Assembly (NCBI GenBank): GCA_002825515.1
Contig: PJET01000119.1
Coordinates: 1-26,829, forward strand
Reading direction: 5' to 3'
From: Candidatus Thorarchaeota archaeon MP11T_1
GTDB lineage: Archaea; Asgardarchaeota; Thorarchaeia; Thorarchaeales; Thorarchaeaceae
Length of the DNA: 26,829 bases
Position 1 is the stretch's first letter, and the number at the start of each line of letters is the position of its first letter. Positions 15,206-21,781 of the stretch are shown piece by piece. Under the pieces are notes generated by a model. It was not told the DNA's origin, did not search any database, and saw nothing but the letters and a program-made list of their open reading frames with translations. The translations under genes and the position numbers were made by a program.

Positions 15206-16968
15206 AACGTCAGGACCTCCATAATTATTGAAACTAGAAAAGGGAGACTCAGAACAAAGACGAGTACTAAGATAGGAAGAAGAATATCAGAATGTTTGAA
15301 GCCACTTCCTGATACCATTGTCCCTTTTCCAAATCCTCGAAGACTCATTGCTTCATAGACTGTGGCACTTCTGTCAAAGGATCGATTGATACTTGTTCCA
15401 ACAAGATATCCCACAGACTTGATTCGTTCCAAGCGCTTTCCACGGCTGTATCCTCGCAAAAGCTGAGCTTCATGCATTCTGGATCTTTCCTCCATGAAAA
15501 GTGGCACATATCGAAGCATTATCATTAGTGACCCCAGTATTGATGCAGGGATTCTTAGAGTGCGAAGAGCTTCGATGAATTCGGTGAGTTTCATATGAGA
15601 TAGCACAGCTAGGAATGTCAAGAGAATTGCAAACATTCTGGAACCAAGTAAAAGTCCAAGATAGAGACCCTCATAATATGCATAGAGAGGACCCCATGGT
15701 GTGCTAATGGTTAGCATCACAGTACTGCCATAGAGAAAAGGTTCAAAGAAAACCCAAAAGAGTATAATCATCTCAAACTTTGCAGCCAGTGATATTACAC
15801 GGCTCCAACGAGTGCTCAAGAACCAACCTGTAACAAGAACTACTCCAATGATTGTCAAAACTACAGAAAGCTGATTCTGAAGAGAGATTATTACAGCAAC
15901 AGCAATTGCTGAGAGTAGCATACCTGTGGAAGAGAAAACACTTCTGGAGTCTTTCCCTTCATTAAAAGGTAGTAGGAACTTGTCTGTCTTTTCATATGAG
16001 CGTTCATGTGTAGTTCTTCTGAAAACCATGAATCCAAGACCTAGAACTATTAGAATCCCTAAAGAACCAAGGAATATATCGAGGAACTGCCCCTCACCTA
16101 GAGAAGTGAATATACCTTCGAATCCGTGCTCAGGTTCTGTTACACCAGCAAAGACAAACAGAGCCCATTCAAATCCATCAGGGTTCTCTGAGGCAATGCC
16201 AAGTAGCACAGCAATAGCCGTTATGATCATAGATGCTGCAAGAACAGGGATTGTCTGTTTGATTAGTTGTCGTCGACTAGGAATTATTTGTTCCTCGTGA
16301 GACTCTTCTTCTTGCTTGCCATCATTTTTTTCTTGTAGGAAGGAAACTAATCGAGGACTAGCCTTCACGAAGTAGAGAAGTATGACTGTCGTTAAAAGAG
16401 CTTCACCAATTCCAATGATGATATGTACGCCTGTGATTGCTGCAAGAGCTTCGATTCCAAAACCCGGTACTGTAAAAAGTTCTAGTCCAAGCACAAATGC
16501 TGCGGACACAGTCACAGCAAACGAGGTTATGCCAGCGGATAATAAAATGGCTTTCTCTTTCGACATCGCACGCTTTGACAGTCTAAAGAGGAGAAGTGCT
16601 AATACATATCCTAGGAGAACAGAGAATACACCCATATTGAATAGGTTGAGACCATAGGTCAAGATCCCACCATCACCGTAAAGTGCTTGTACGAATAATA
16701 CGAGAGCCATTATTATCATAGCTGGCCAAGGTTCAAGCATGACCGCAAGTAGGGTGGAACCTACCAGATGTCCGCTTGAAAAAGGGGGAACTGGGAAATT
16801 CACTAGTTGCGCCGCAAATATGACCGCAGCAAGTACACCCATATATGGAACTAGACGCTCGTTAAATCGGGTCTTGATCTTCCCATATGCAATACCCATC
16901 ATCAAAGCACTTACTACCAGTAGCATAATTTGAAGCCAAATTGGTACTATGCCATCTGGAACGTGCAT
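15202..16968 (-). CDS. nikMNQ: Fused nickel ECF transporter permease NikM-NikN-NikQ
   Basis: One 588-residue membrane protein joining three parts normally separate or pairwise fused. Residues 1-205 are NikM/CbiM, the substrate-binding component. It starts MHVPDGI and has GHLVGS with His at 67; His2 and His67 are the metal ligands known in NikM. Residues about 236-317 are a NikN-like segment with two membrane helices and the PDGFEW signature (263-267) of PDGLE domains. Residues about 345-588 are NikQ/CbiQ (EcfT), with coupling-helix motifs AQLLRG (501-506) and SLRGFG (542-547) where ARG is usual. The frame runs open to 17250, but the mature NikM N-terminus takes part in metal binding, so the start must be ATG 16968; GGAG sites lie just upstream. 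The longer frame would also run through the operator and nikR. Confidence 0.92.
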   Translation of the reverse strand: MHVPDGIVPIWLQIMLLVVSALMMGIAYGKIKTRFNERLVPYMGVLAAVIFAAQLVNFPVPPFSSGHLVGSTLLAVMLEPWPAMIIMALVLFVQALYGDGGILTYGLNLFNMGVFSVLLGYVLALLLFRLSKRAMSKEKAILLSAGITSFAVTVSAAFVLGLELFTVPGFGIEALAAITGVHIIIGIGEALLTTVILLYFVKASPRLVSFLQEKNDGKQEEESHEEQIIPSRRQLIKQTIPVLAASMIITAIAVLLGIASENPDGFEWALFVFAGVTEPEHGFEGIFTSLGEGQFLDIFLGSLGILIVLGLGFMVFRRTTHERSYEKTDKFLLPFNEGKDSRSVFSSTGMLLSAIAVAVIISLQNQLSVVLTIIGVVLVTGWFLSTRWSRVISLAAKFEMIILFWVFFEPFLYGSTVMLTISTPWGPLYAYYEGLYLGLLLGSRMFAILLTFLAVLSHMKLTEFIEALRTLRIPASILGSLMIMLRYVPLFMEERSRMHEAQLLRGYSRGKRLERIKSVGYLVGTSINRSFDRSATVYEAMSLRGFGKGTMVSGSGFKHSDILLPILVLVFVLSLPFLVSIIMEVLTL

Positions 16969-16996
16969 TCTCCTTTCTTCATACTCCTTTTTTGAT

Positions 16997-17006
16997 GATA
17001 TATTAC
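16997..17006 (-). promoter_or_regulatory. TATA-like box for nikMNQ-nikO
   Basis: GTAATATATC on the minus strand, centred about 33 nt upstream of the nikMNQ ATG. Initiation would fall a few nt before the start codon, giving a very short leader containing GAAAGGAG. Confidence 0.45.
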
Positions 17007-17024
17007 TTTCAGATTCATTTAAGT

Positions 17025-17051
17025 GTGTTACTTCTTGAGAAATCGTGTCAC
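17025..17051. promoter_or_regulatory. Candidate NikR operator between nikMNQ and nikR
   Basis: GTGTTAC (17025-17031), 13 nt, GTGTCAC (17045-17051). From memory, a NikR motif described by comparative genomics outside enterobacteria is GTGTTAC-N13/14-GTAACAC. The left half matches fully and the right half at 5 of 7, with the right spacing. It lies next to a gene for NikR with all ligands, just downstream of an ATTTAAG that could be the nikR TATA (17017-17023) and upstream of the nikMNQ TATA, so it could control both. It can also be read as a direct repeat, so binding mode is uncertain. Confidence 0.55.
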
Positions 17052-17071
17052 TATTAGAGGTGGTTTGTGTC

Positions 17072-17506
17072 ATGACTCTCAAGAGATTTGGTGTTTCAGT
17101 TCCAGAAGACTTGTTGAGCAAATTCGACAAGCTAGTAGAAGAGAAAGGATATCTTGGAAGGTCTGAGGCAATTCGAGATGCTATGCGAGAATATATCTCG
17201 CAGACTGAATGGGAATCAGAACAGGAGGGCACAATGGCGAGCTTGAACATAGTGTATCAACATAAACCAAAGTTGATGGCGGATCTCATGAGGATACAAC
17301 ATGTTGGACATGCTCATGTAGTTTCCACAGTTCATGTTCACATATCAAATAGTCATTGTTTGGAAGTAATCACTTTGAAGGGGAAGAGAAAATCAATTGA
17401 AGATCTTGCTAACAGGATTTCAGGACTGAAGGGAATCGAGTATGTAAGACTCTTCACATTCTTCTTGCCTGAAGGTGAGGAAGAGAGTCATACCCATAGT
17501 CATTGA
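17072..17506 (+). CDS. nikR: Nickel-responsive regulator NikR
   Basis: A 144-residue ribbon-helix-helix plus ACT-type regulator that senses Ni2+ and represses uptake. The N-terminal RHH is LKRFGVSVPEDLLSKFDKLVEEKG, then RSEAIRDAMREYI. The nickel site is complete: H77, H88, H90 and C96 (IQHVGHAH, VHVHISNSHC), at the spacing of E. coli H76/H87/H89/C95. The His-rich end HTHSH is extra. ATG 17072 is chosen because GAGGTGG (17057-17063) is 8 nt upstream; the in-frame GTG at 17045 lies inside the proposed operator. It diverges from nikMNQ-nikO, the expected target, and identifies that transporter as a nickel rather than cobalt system. Confidence 0.95.
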   Translation: MTLKRFGVSVPEDLLSKFDKLVEEKGYLGRSEAIRDAMREYISQTEWESEQEGTMASLNIVYQHKPKLMADLMRIQHVGHAHVVSTVHVHISNSHCLEVITLKGKRKSIEDLANRISGLKGIEYVRLFTFFLPEGEEESHTHSH

Positions 17507-17516
17507 GGACAATAGT

Positions 17517-18497
17517 ATGATAATCGCAGTAGCTGACTTGCATTTGGGGAGCAATTTGGCAAATAAATCAGGGCTCTATGATTTCATCCATGACTTCTTG
17601 GAACCCAATCAGAACGATATTTCCCAAATTGTTTTGCTTGGAGATATTCTGGATTTGTGGAGACATAGAAACTCACAGGTATTACAACAAAATTTGGATG
17701 TTCTCACAGAGCTTGGCCGACTAGATATGACGAAGAATTACCTAGCAGGAAATCATGACTATGCAATTTTCAGCCTCCTAAATCAGAACGCCTCTTTGGC
17801 AAATCCAGGCTCAGCAGGATTACTAGACCAGGTTTCAGAAACTTTGGAGATTCAATACGATGGAATTAAACTAAGGTTCATTCATGGTCATCAGGTCGAT
17901 TATTGGGCGGCATTAAGTTTCTACGAAGTCTTTAGTCAAGCTATGTGCCTTGTGGATGATGATAATCAAGACCTTTCAGATGTATGGAATATAATCTATC
18001 GTTTTGCTGAAACCCTACCAGAAAATACGAGGAATAAAGTGAGAAACATTTCTCATGAAACCCAGATAGCTATTGAGGAGAAGCTCGCAGGACCACTTGA
18101 TGGAAATATGCAAGAGGAAAAGAAAGGATTACAATATGAATGGGATTTGCTTAGAGAAGTAAGCGATTTTGAAGATGTCGCTCAGAGAAGTTCAAGGTTG
18201 CTTGGCGAGATAGAGAAGCTCAACACGGACTGGGAACACCTGCTCCATAATCTCGATCTGTATTCGAGTAAAACACTCCTGCCGCCACCTATAGCAAACG
18301 AGGTGCATCAGAAAAGGCGTGAAGCTGCTTCACTTACAGTGGGTTTACAGGATGACGAGTTCCTGATTAGAGGTCATGGTCATACACCGTATATCAGTCA
18401 GGAAGCAATGGTTGCAGATGCCGGATGTTGGCTTGGTAGACAAGGGTCATATTTGAAAATTGCAGACGGACAGGTATCTGTACATATTTGGAAGTAG
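17517..18497 (+). CDS. Calcineurin-like metallophosphoesterase with large helical insert
   Basis: A 326-residue dinuclear-metal phosphoesterase of unknown substrate. The full motif set is present: DLH (D7, H9), GD (D43) in LLGDILDLW, GNHD (N79-D81), HGH (H124) and the closing GHGHTP (H287, H289). GDxLDLW and the overall order recall LpxH-type (UDP-diacylglucosamine pyrophosphatase) relatives, but an archaeon has no lipid A, so another phospho-ester is likely. Between HGH and GHGH about 150 residues (130-280) form a charged helical insert, longer than in small members of the superfamily. The frame is open from 17475, but ATG 17517 is preferred: GAGG at the nikR stop lies about 8 nt upstream. 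It starts 10 nt after nikR, so the two are probably co-transcribed. Confidence 0.88.
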   Translation: MIIAVADLHLGSNLANKSGLYDFIHDFLEPNQNDISQIVLLGDILDLWRHRNSQVLQQNLDVLTELGRLDMTKNYLAGNHDYAIFSLLNQNASLANPGSAGLLDQVSETLEIQYDGIKLRFIHGHQVDYWAALSFYEVFSQAMCLVDDDNQDLSDVWNIIYRFAETLPENTRNKVRNISHETQIAIEEKLAGPLDGNMQEEKKGLQYEWDLLREVSDFEDVAQRSSRLLGEIEKLNTDWEHLLHNLDLYSSKTLLPPPIANEVHQKRREAASLTVGLQDDEFLIRGHGHTPYISQEAMVADAGCWLGRQGSYLKIADGQVSVHIWK

Positions 18498-18514
18498 AGT
18501 TAGTATAGAAATTG

Positions 18515-18546
18515 AAAAAAGAGAATAAGAGGGGAAATCCCCCTCT
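18515..18546 (-). terminator. Hairpin with T-run after the second Gfo/Idh gene
   Basis: AGAGGGG (18528-18534) pairs with CCCCTCT (18540-18546) around a 5-nt loop, between two convergent genes. On the minus strand it is followed about 7 nt later by six T residues (18515-18520), as in an intrinsic terminator. In the plus direction no T-run follows. Archaeal termination relies mainly on T-runs, so the hairpin's role is uncertain. Confidence 0.5.
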
Positions 18547-18563
18547 AAATTTGATAGACTTCG

Positions 18564-19622
18564 TTACATAAGATCGGTTACAATCTTATCTGCCCACTTC
18601 TGTGCTGCAATTGCAGCTTTGTAGCCAAACTCGGGTTTCTCATTACCGAGACATGCTTGAACGAAGTGAGAGATCATCTGTTTGTGGCCCCAAATTTGTG
18701 GACCCGGTCCTTCAACCTGCCAATTCTCCTTATCGTCATCCTTACCAAAGAGGGTTACATCAAAGACCTCGCGGTTTTTACTTGGAATCCAATCAACAAG
18801 AATGGTCTTGCCATTGTTTCCAAAAATCTCAAACCGACTCAAATCTAGACCCTTGGCTACTGTTGACCCAAGCATTGTTGTACCAACTATACCATTGGCA
18901 AACTTCATTATTCCCACAGTTTGGTAACCTTTGAAATCGTTAATCCCCTCTATAGGCTTGTAGTTTGCAGTCCATTGGACGTTTTCTAGAGGACTGTCAA
19001 AGAACCACTGAAGCATATCAAGACTCCATACTGATAACGTGTAATCTGGATACCCTCCAGCTTTTTCAATATCCCACGCCCATCCACTTAGGGGCCATTG
19101 ATCCGCTAAATCCTCTGCGGCAATAAACTCTCTAAATGTAATAGCAATCGGTTTTCCTATGGCACCAGAATCAAGAAGTTCTTTTGCCTTCAAATAACCA
19201 GGACAACGTCTGAAATTCAGGATAGGCATGAGGACCACGCCTTTCTTTTCAGCAATTTTACCCAGTTCTTCGGCATCCTTGAGTTTTGGTGCTATTGGCA
19301 TTTCCAAGTAAACGTGTTTGCCACCCTCAAGTGCTTCTTTGCCCATTGGATAGTGGAATGGTGTAGGTGTAGCTACACATACAGCATCAACTTCAGGGTC
19401 TTTGCACACATCACCCCACTCATAGTATATCTTGAGGTCGAAATCGTCTTTCTTCGCCATTTTTTCCTTTAATTTCAAAGCATACTTCTCACTGTCCCTA
19501 CCCTTTCTGGCCAGTAATCCATATAATTGAGAATTAGGCACCTTACGGAATGATGGAACGTGAGCTGCGCCGCCGACGAAACCTACTCCAGCACAGACGG
19601 TCTTCAAAACTTTTTCAGTCAT
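18564..19622 (-). CDS. Gfo/Idh/MocA family protein (copy 2), catalytic motifs altered
   Basis: A 352-residue homologue of NAD(P)-dependent sugar oxidoreductases. The Rossmann turn is AGVGFVGGAAHVPSF (11-25), then VDAVCVATPTPFHYPMGKEALEGGKHVYLE. The EKP motif is LEMP (E107-M108-P109): the lysine the family uses in catalysis is a methionine. The second motif reads KAGGYPDYTLSVWSLDMLQW, without the usual GxH histidine. It may therefore be a non-redox or binding protein, or use different residues. It is only distantly like copy 1 (7942-9048), so not a recent duplicate. ATG 19622 has GAGG 7 nt upstream. It is monocistronic by position, with a long 5' region containing the inverted repeat at 19654-19703. 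Confidence 0.86.
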   Translation of the reverse strand: MTEKVLKTVCAGVGFVGGAAHVPSFRKVPNSQLYGLLARKGRDSEKYALKLKEKMAKKDDFDLKIYYEWGDVCKDPEVDAVCVATPTPFHYPMGKEALEGGKHVYLEMPIAPKLKDAEELGKIAEKKGVVLMPILNFRRCPGYLKAKELLDSGAIGKPIAITFREFIAAEDLADQWPLSGWAWDIEKAGGYPDYTLSVWSLDMLQWFFDSPLENVQWTANYKPIEGINDFKGYQTVGIMKFANGIVGTTMLGSTVAKGLDLSRFEIFGNNGKTILVDWIPSKNREVFDVTLFGKDDDKENWQVEGPGPQIWGHKQMISHFVQACLGNEKPEFGYKAAIAAQKWADKIVTDLM

Positions 19623-19653
19623 TTTGTTCCTCGCCTCTGTAACTTTTCACGTT

Positions 19654-19703
19654 CACCAGATTGATGCGTCTGAAAAATGACTAACAGAAACACGAATCTG
19701 GTG
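19654..19703. repeat. 9-bp perfect inverted repeat in the leader of the second Gfo/Idh gene
   Basis: CACCAGATT (19654-19662) and AATCTGGTG (19695-19703), separated by 32 nt, are exact reverse complements, 32-81 nt upstream of the Gfo/Idh ATG. A shorter TCTG/CAGA pair lies inside. It could be a regulator site pair or a leader RNA stem. The rest of the 195-nt gap (19623-19817) holds no ORF I can support. Confidence 0.45.
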
Positions 19704-19817
19704 TCCTTTGTAATCAATACTGAAAAACATCCGCCTTAAAAGCAATAGGGCGAATTTGGAGCAATGCTTTTCGTTTTCGAACGGATATGTGAGGTAAAAT
19801 GTACTTTTTTTAACTTC

Positions 19818-20459
19818 TTAGATGGCTGCCACAACTCGTTCCGCAAGAAACCAGCTGATAGTTCCTAGCAACTCATGTGGCAGATAAAACACAGAGTTCG
19901 AATCATATAGAAGTCTAACATCAGCAGGAAATTCTTCATCGGCCTCCTCGAATATCAGGAGCACTTTGACTTTTGGCAGGAACGACACTTCAAATGCCGC
20001 ATCACCAAAGTCTACTCGTTTTCCACCTAATCGTTCAATGGCTTCAAACAACTCTTCTTTCTTCTCATTATATACTGAAATCAGTTTACTCACATCTTCT
20101 TCATCGAAAGAGAACCGACAAGCCCATGAACCACGAAGGGTGTTGAATTTGACCCACTCGCCACTTACACCTTTGTCCTTTGCCTTGCTATAATAAAATA
20201 GATGAGGAATCAATCTAGCGTTCCTCGCTGGTTTGTCTGCGATTACATCGTAGGCATTACCAGTTTCAAAATCAAGCTGCAAACCCAAGATTTCAGCATA
20301 CTTATCTCCAATTCCAAATTTTCCGCGTAGAGATTGAATGTCATCAGCAAAATTGTCCCAACTCCACATTGCAGAGCTGGTATCAAACTGTTGAATATCA
20401 AATCTCACGGCTAGGTCTTTAGCAACAGCCATCCAGTAGTCCAATATTTCATCAGGCAT
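19818..20459 (-). CDS. DUF3786 domain protein
   Basis: A 213-residue soluble protein that I place in DUF3786, found in anaerobic bacteria and archaea and of unknown function. The most family-like part is the C-terminal half: LISVYNEKKEELFEAIERLGGKRVDFGDAAFEVSFLPKVKVLLIFEEADEEFPADVRLLYDSN, then FYLPHELLGTISWFLAERV. No Fe-S cysteine motif is visible. The frame can begin at TTG 20468, overlapping the upstream stop by 4 nt, or at ATG 20459, chosen because a purine-rich GAAGAGAG lies 9 nt ahead. Either way it is translationally close to the DUF166 gene upstream and surely one operon with it. The assignment rests on recalled family wording. Confidence 0.72.
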   Translation of the reverse strand: MPDEILDYWMAVAKDLAVRFDIQQFDTSSAMWSWDNFADDIQSLRGKFGIGDKYAEILGLQLDFETGNAYDVIADKPARNARLIPHLFYYSKAKDKGVSGEWVKFNTLRGSWACRFSFDEEDVSKLISVYNEKKEELFEAIERLGGKRVDFGDAAFEVSFLPKVKVLLIFEEADEEFPADVRLLYDSNSVFYLPHELLGTISWFLAERVVAAI

Positions 20460-20464
20460 ACAGA

Positions 20465-21247
20465 TCAACTCTCTTCATGGGAGAATTTGCAATTCTCAAT
20501 TCCAGTTGCTTTGCAAATAGCATTTCGTGCATTATAGCCTGCTATATGGAGGAGTGCATCTCCATACTCTCTATCTTTAGCCATTGAGGCAGTACAAGGA
20601 TATGAATGGTGGGCTTTGGCAATCTCATCAAATAAGACATCTGTATCAGAGATTGATTTGCCTCTGACCTTCTGGCTCACATACCATGTGCAACCGCATG
20701 GTGCTGATCTCACTGGTCCAATTTCAGCGATTATATCGCCATTCATGTCAACATAATGAATCGGACTACCGACCTTATAGGTCTCGATGAATTCGTCTAT
20801 CAATTTCCCTGCTCCCGGTTCGAGAGTACAAAACGGTTTGGGAAAAGCTGATTCAACACCAATCTTATCCAAGGTTTCTTTTACTTGTGCTCTGAGGCCA
20901 GGTGGTACCCAAGTTGGATCTTCTATGGGCACGAGGACAGCTTTTGCACCTGTTTCTTCTACTAGTAGGTCAACAGCTGCCAAAATATCATGGTGGATAG
21001 CCACAATTAAGAGAAGATCACATCGGGTTAGATTCAGATTCTTAATGAACTCTTCAGGGTCCTCAATCATTGTGGGAGAGGGAGGATCAGTGGGATGGAT
21101 ACCTACAATGTCGCCAACGAATGAACCATAACCGCTCCTGCACTCACCACAGACAGGTTCACATCCCTCACAAAAAGTCTTGAAATTGATTAGATTTCCA
21201 ATTACTCTCTCCGCAAACACATCTCCGTATATTGTTCCGATTCGCAC
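20465..21247 (-). CDS. DUF166-like, Cys-rich archaeal protein
   Basis: A 260-residue protein most like the archaeal DUF166 family, sometimes labelled thymidylate-synthase-like without proof. It has ten or so cysteines in groups: CEGCEPVCGEC near residue 30, FCTLEPG, APCGCTWY and SYPCTAS, which suggest an Fe-S or zinc site. LLLIVAIHHDILAAVDLLVEETGAKAVLVPIEDPTWVPPGLR looks like a Rossmann-type half. The frame extends to GTG 21256, but that GTG lies in the ribosome site AGGTGG; the GTG at 21247, 5 nt beyond the site, is the better start. The DUF3786 gene follows directly. Both lie beside Fwd-type genes, which suggests a role in that redox or cofactor system. Confidence 0.7.
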   Translation of the reverse strand: MRIGTIYGDVFAERVIGNLINFKTFCEGCEPVCGECRSGYGSFVGDIVGIHPTDPPSPTMIEDPEEFIKNLNLTRCDLLLIVAIHHDILAAVDLLVEETGAKAVLVPIEDPTWVPPGLRAQVKETLDKIGVESAFPKPFCTLEPGAGKLIDEFIETYKVGSPIHYVDMNGDIIAEIGPVRSAPCGCTWYVSQKVRGKSISDTDVLFDEIAKAHHSYPCTASMAKDREYGDALLHIAGYNARNAICKATGIENCKFSHEES

Positions 21248-21382
21248 AGAAACCACCTATGAATTACAAACCTAACGTTCAAATGTTAAAAAAGCGTGAT
21301 GATTGCGGCTCATACAAGAAATTAGTGATAGCAGAAACATAATATGCTTCACAAATCACACAACAGTAGGGATGACTCTGAT

Positions 21383-21781
21383 ATGGCATTAGGTGATTTT
21401 CTCTTCCCACATGTTGATCTAAAGCTAGTTATTGCGCATTCCTTTGAGGCTGATGTGGAGTCAGCCAAAGACATACTCTCAGAGGAGTTTCATAACAGCG
21501 CAGCAAAGGTGAGATTGAACAAGGGAGATTTACAGAGACTTGGCCTTAAGAATGGAGGACATGCTAGTATCAAATCAAAAGCAGGACATATTGTTTTAGC
21601 AGCCTATAGCGATGAGAGAGTCGCCGAGGGAGTAGCAGTAATCCCATATGGTCCTTGGGCTCTTGCACTAGTTTCCGTTCCAGTTGATGATGCGCCGCCG
21701 CAATTTCACGGAGTTTCTATAACAGTCACAAGAACTGATGATGAAGTCACTCCTCTTGAGTCACTTCTTGAGAGTTCCTAA
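21383..21781 (+). CDS. fwdD: FwdD-like molybdopterin-dinucleotide-binding subunit
   Basis: A 132-residue protein matching the molybdopterin-dinucleotide-binding domain found as FwdD/FmdD in tungsten or molybdenum formylmethanofuran dehydrogenase. The signs are KVRLNKGDLQRLGLKNGGHASIKSKAGHIVLAAY, the double-psi barrel core, and VAVIPYGPWALALVSVP, close to the family's PxGPWAN. N-terminal LKLVIAHSFEAD corresponds to the ILITGRTI strand of known FwdD. ATG 21344 is in frame, but ATG 21383 fits the family's N-terminus better and has GGATGA 6 nt upstream; this is not certain. It stands alone on the plus strand, overlapping the convergent polyferredoxin gene by 35 nt. The FwdB-like partner starts about 4.3 kb away at 26123. 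Confidence 0.82.
   Translation: MALGDFLFPHVDLKLVIAHSFEADVESAKDILSEEFHNSAAKVRLNKGDLQRLGLKNGGHASIKSKAGHIVLAAYSDERVAEGVAVIPYGPWALALVSVPVDDAPPQFHGVSITVTRTDDEVTPLESLLESS

Noticed and set aside
17045..17071. In-frame GTG upstream extension of nikR
   Set aside because: It lies in the proposed operator, adds nine residues absent from NikR, and a good ribosome site points to ATG 17072.
14447..17506. Cobalt (Cbi) transporter reading of the ECF operon
   Set aside because: The components resemble CbiM/Q/O as well, but the adjacent NikR with a full nickel site and the PDGLE-type segment favour nickel.
19751..19775. CGTT-TTCG-AACG mini-hairpin in the gap before the DUF3786 gene's end
   Set aside because: Only four base pairs with no terminator T-run in the relevant direction; consistent with chance.
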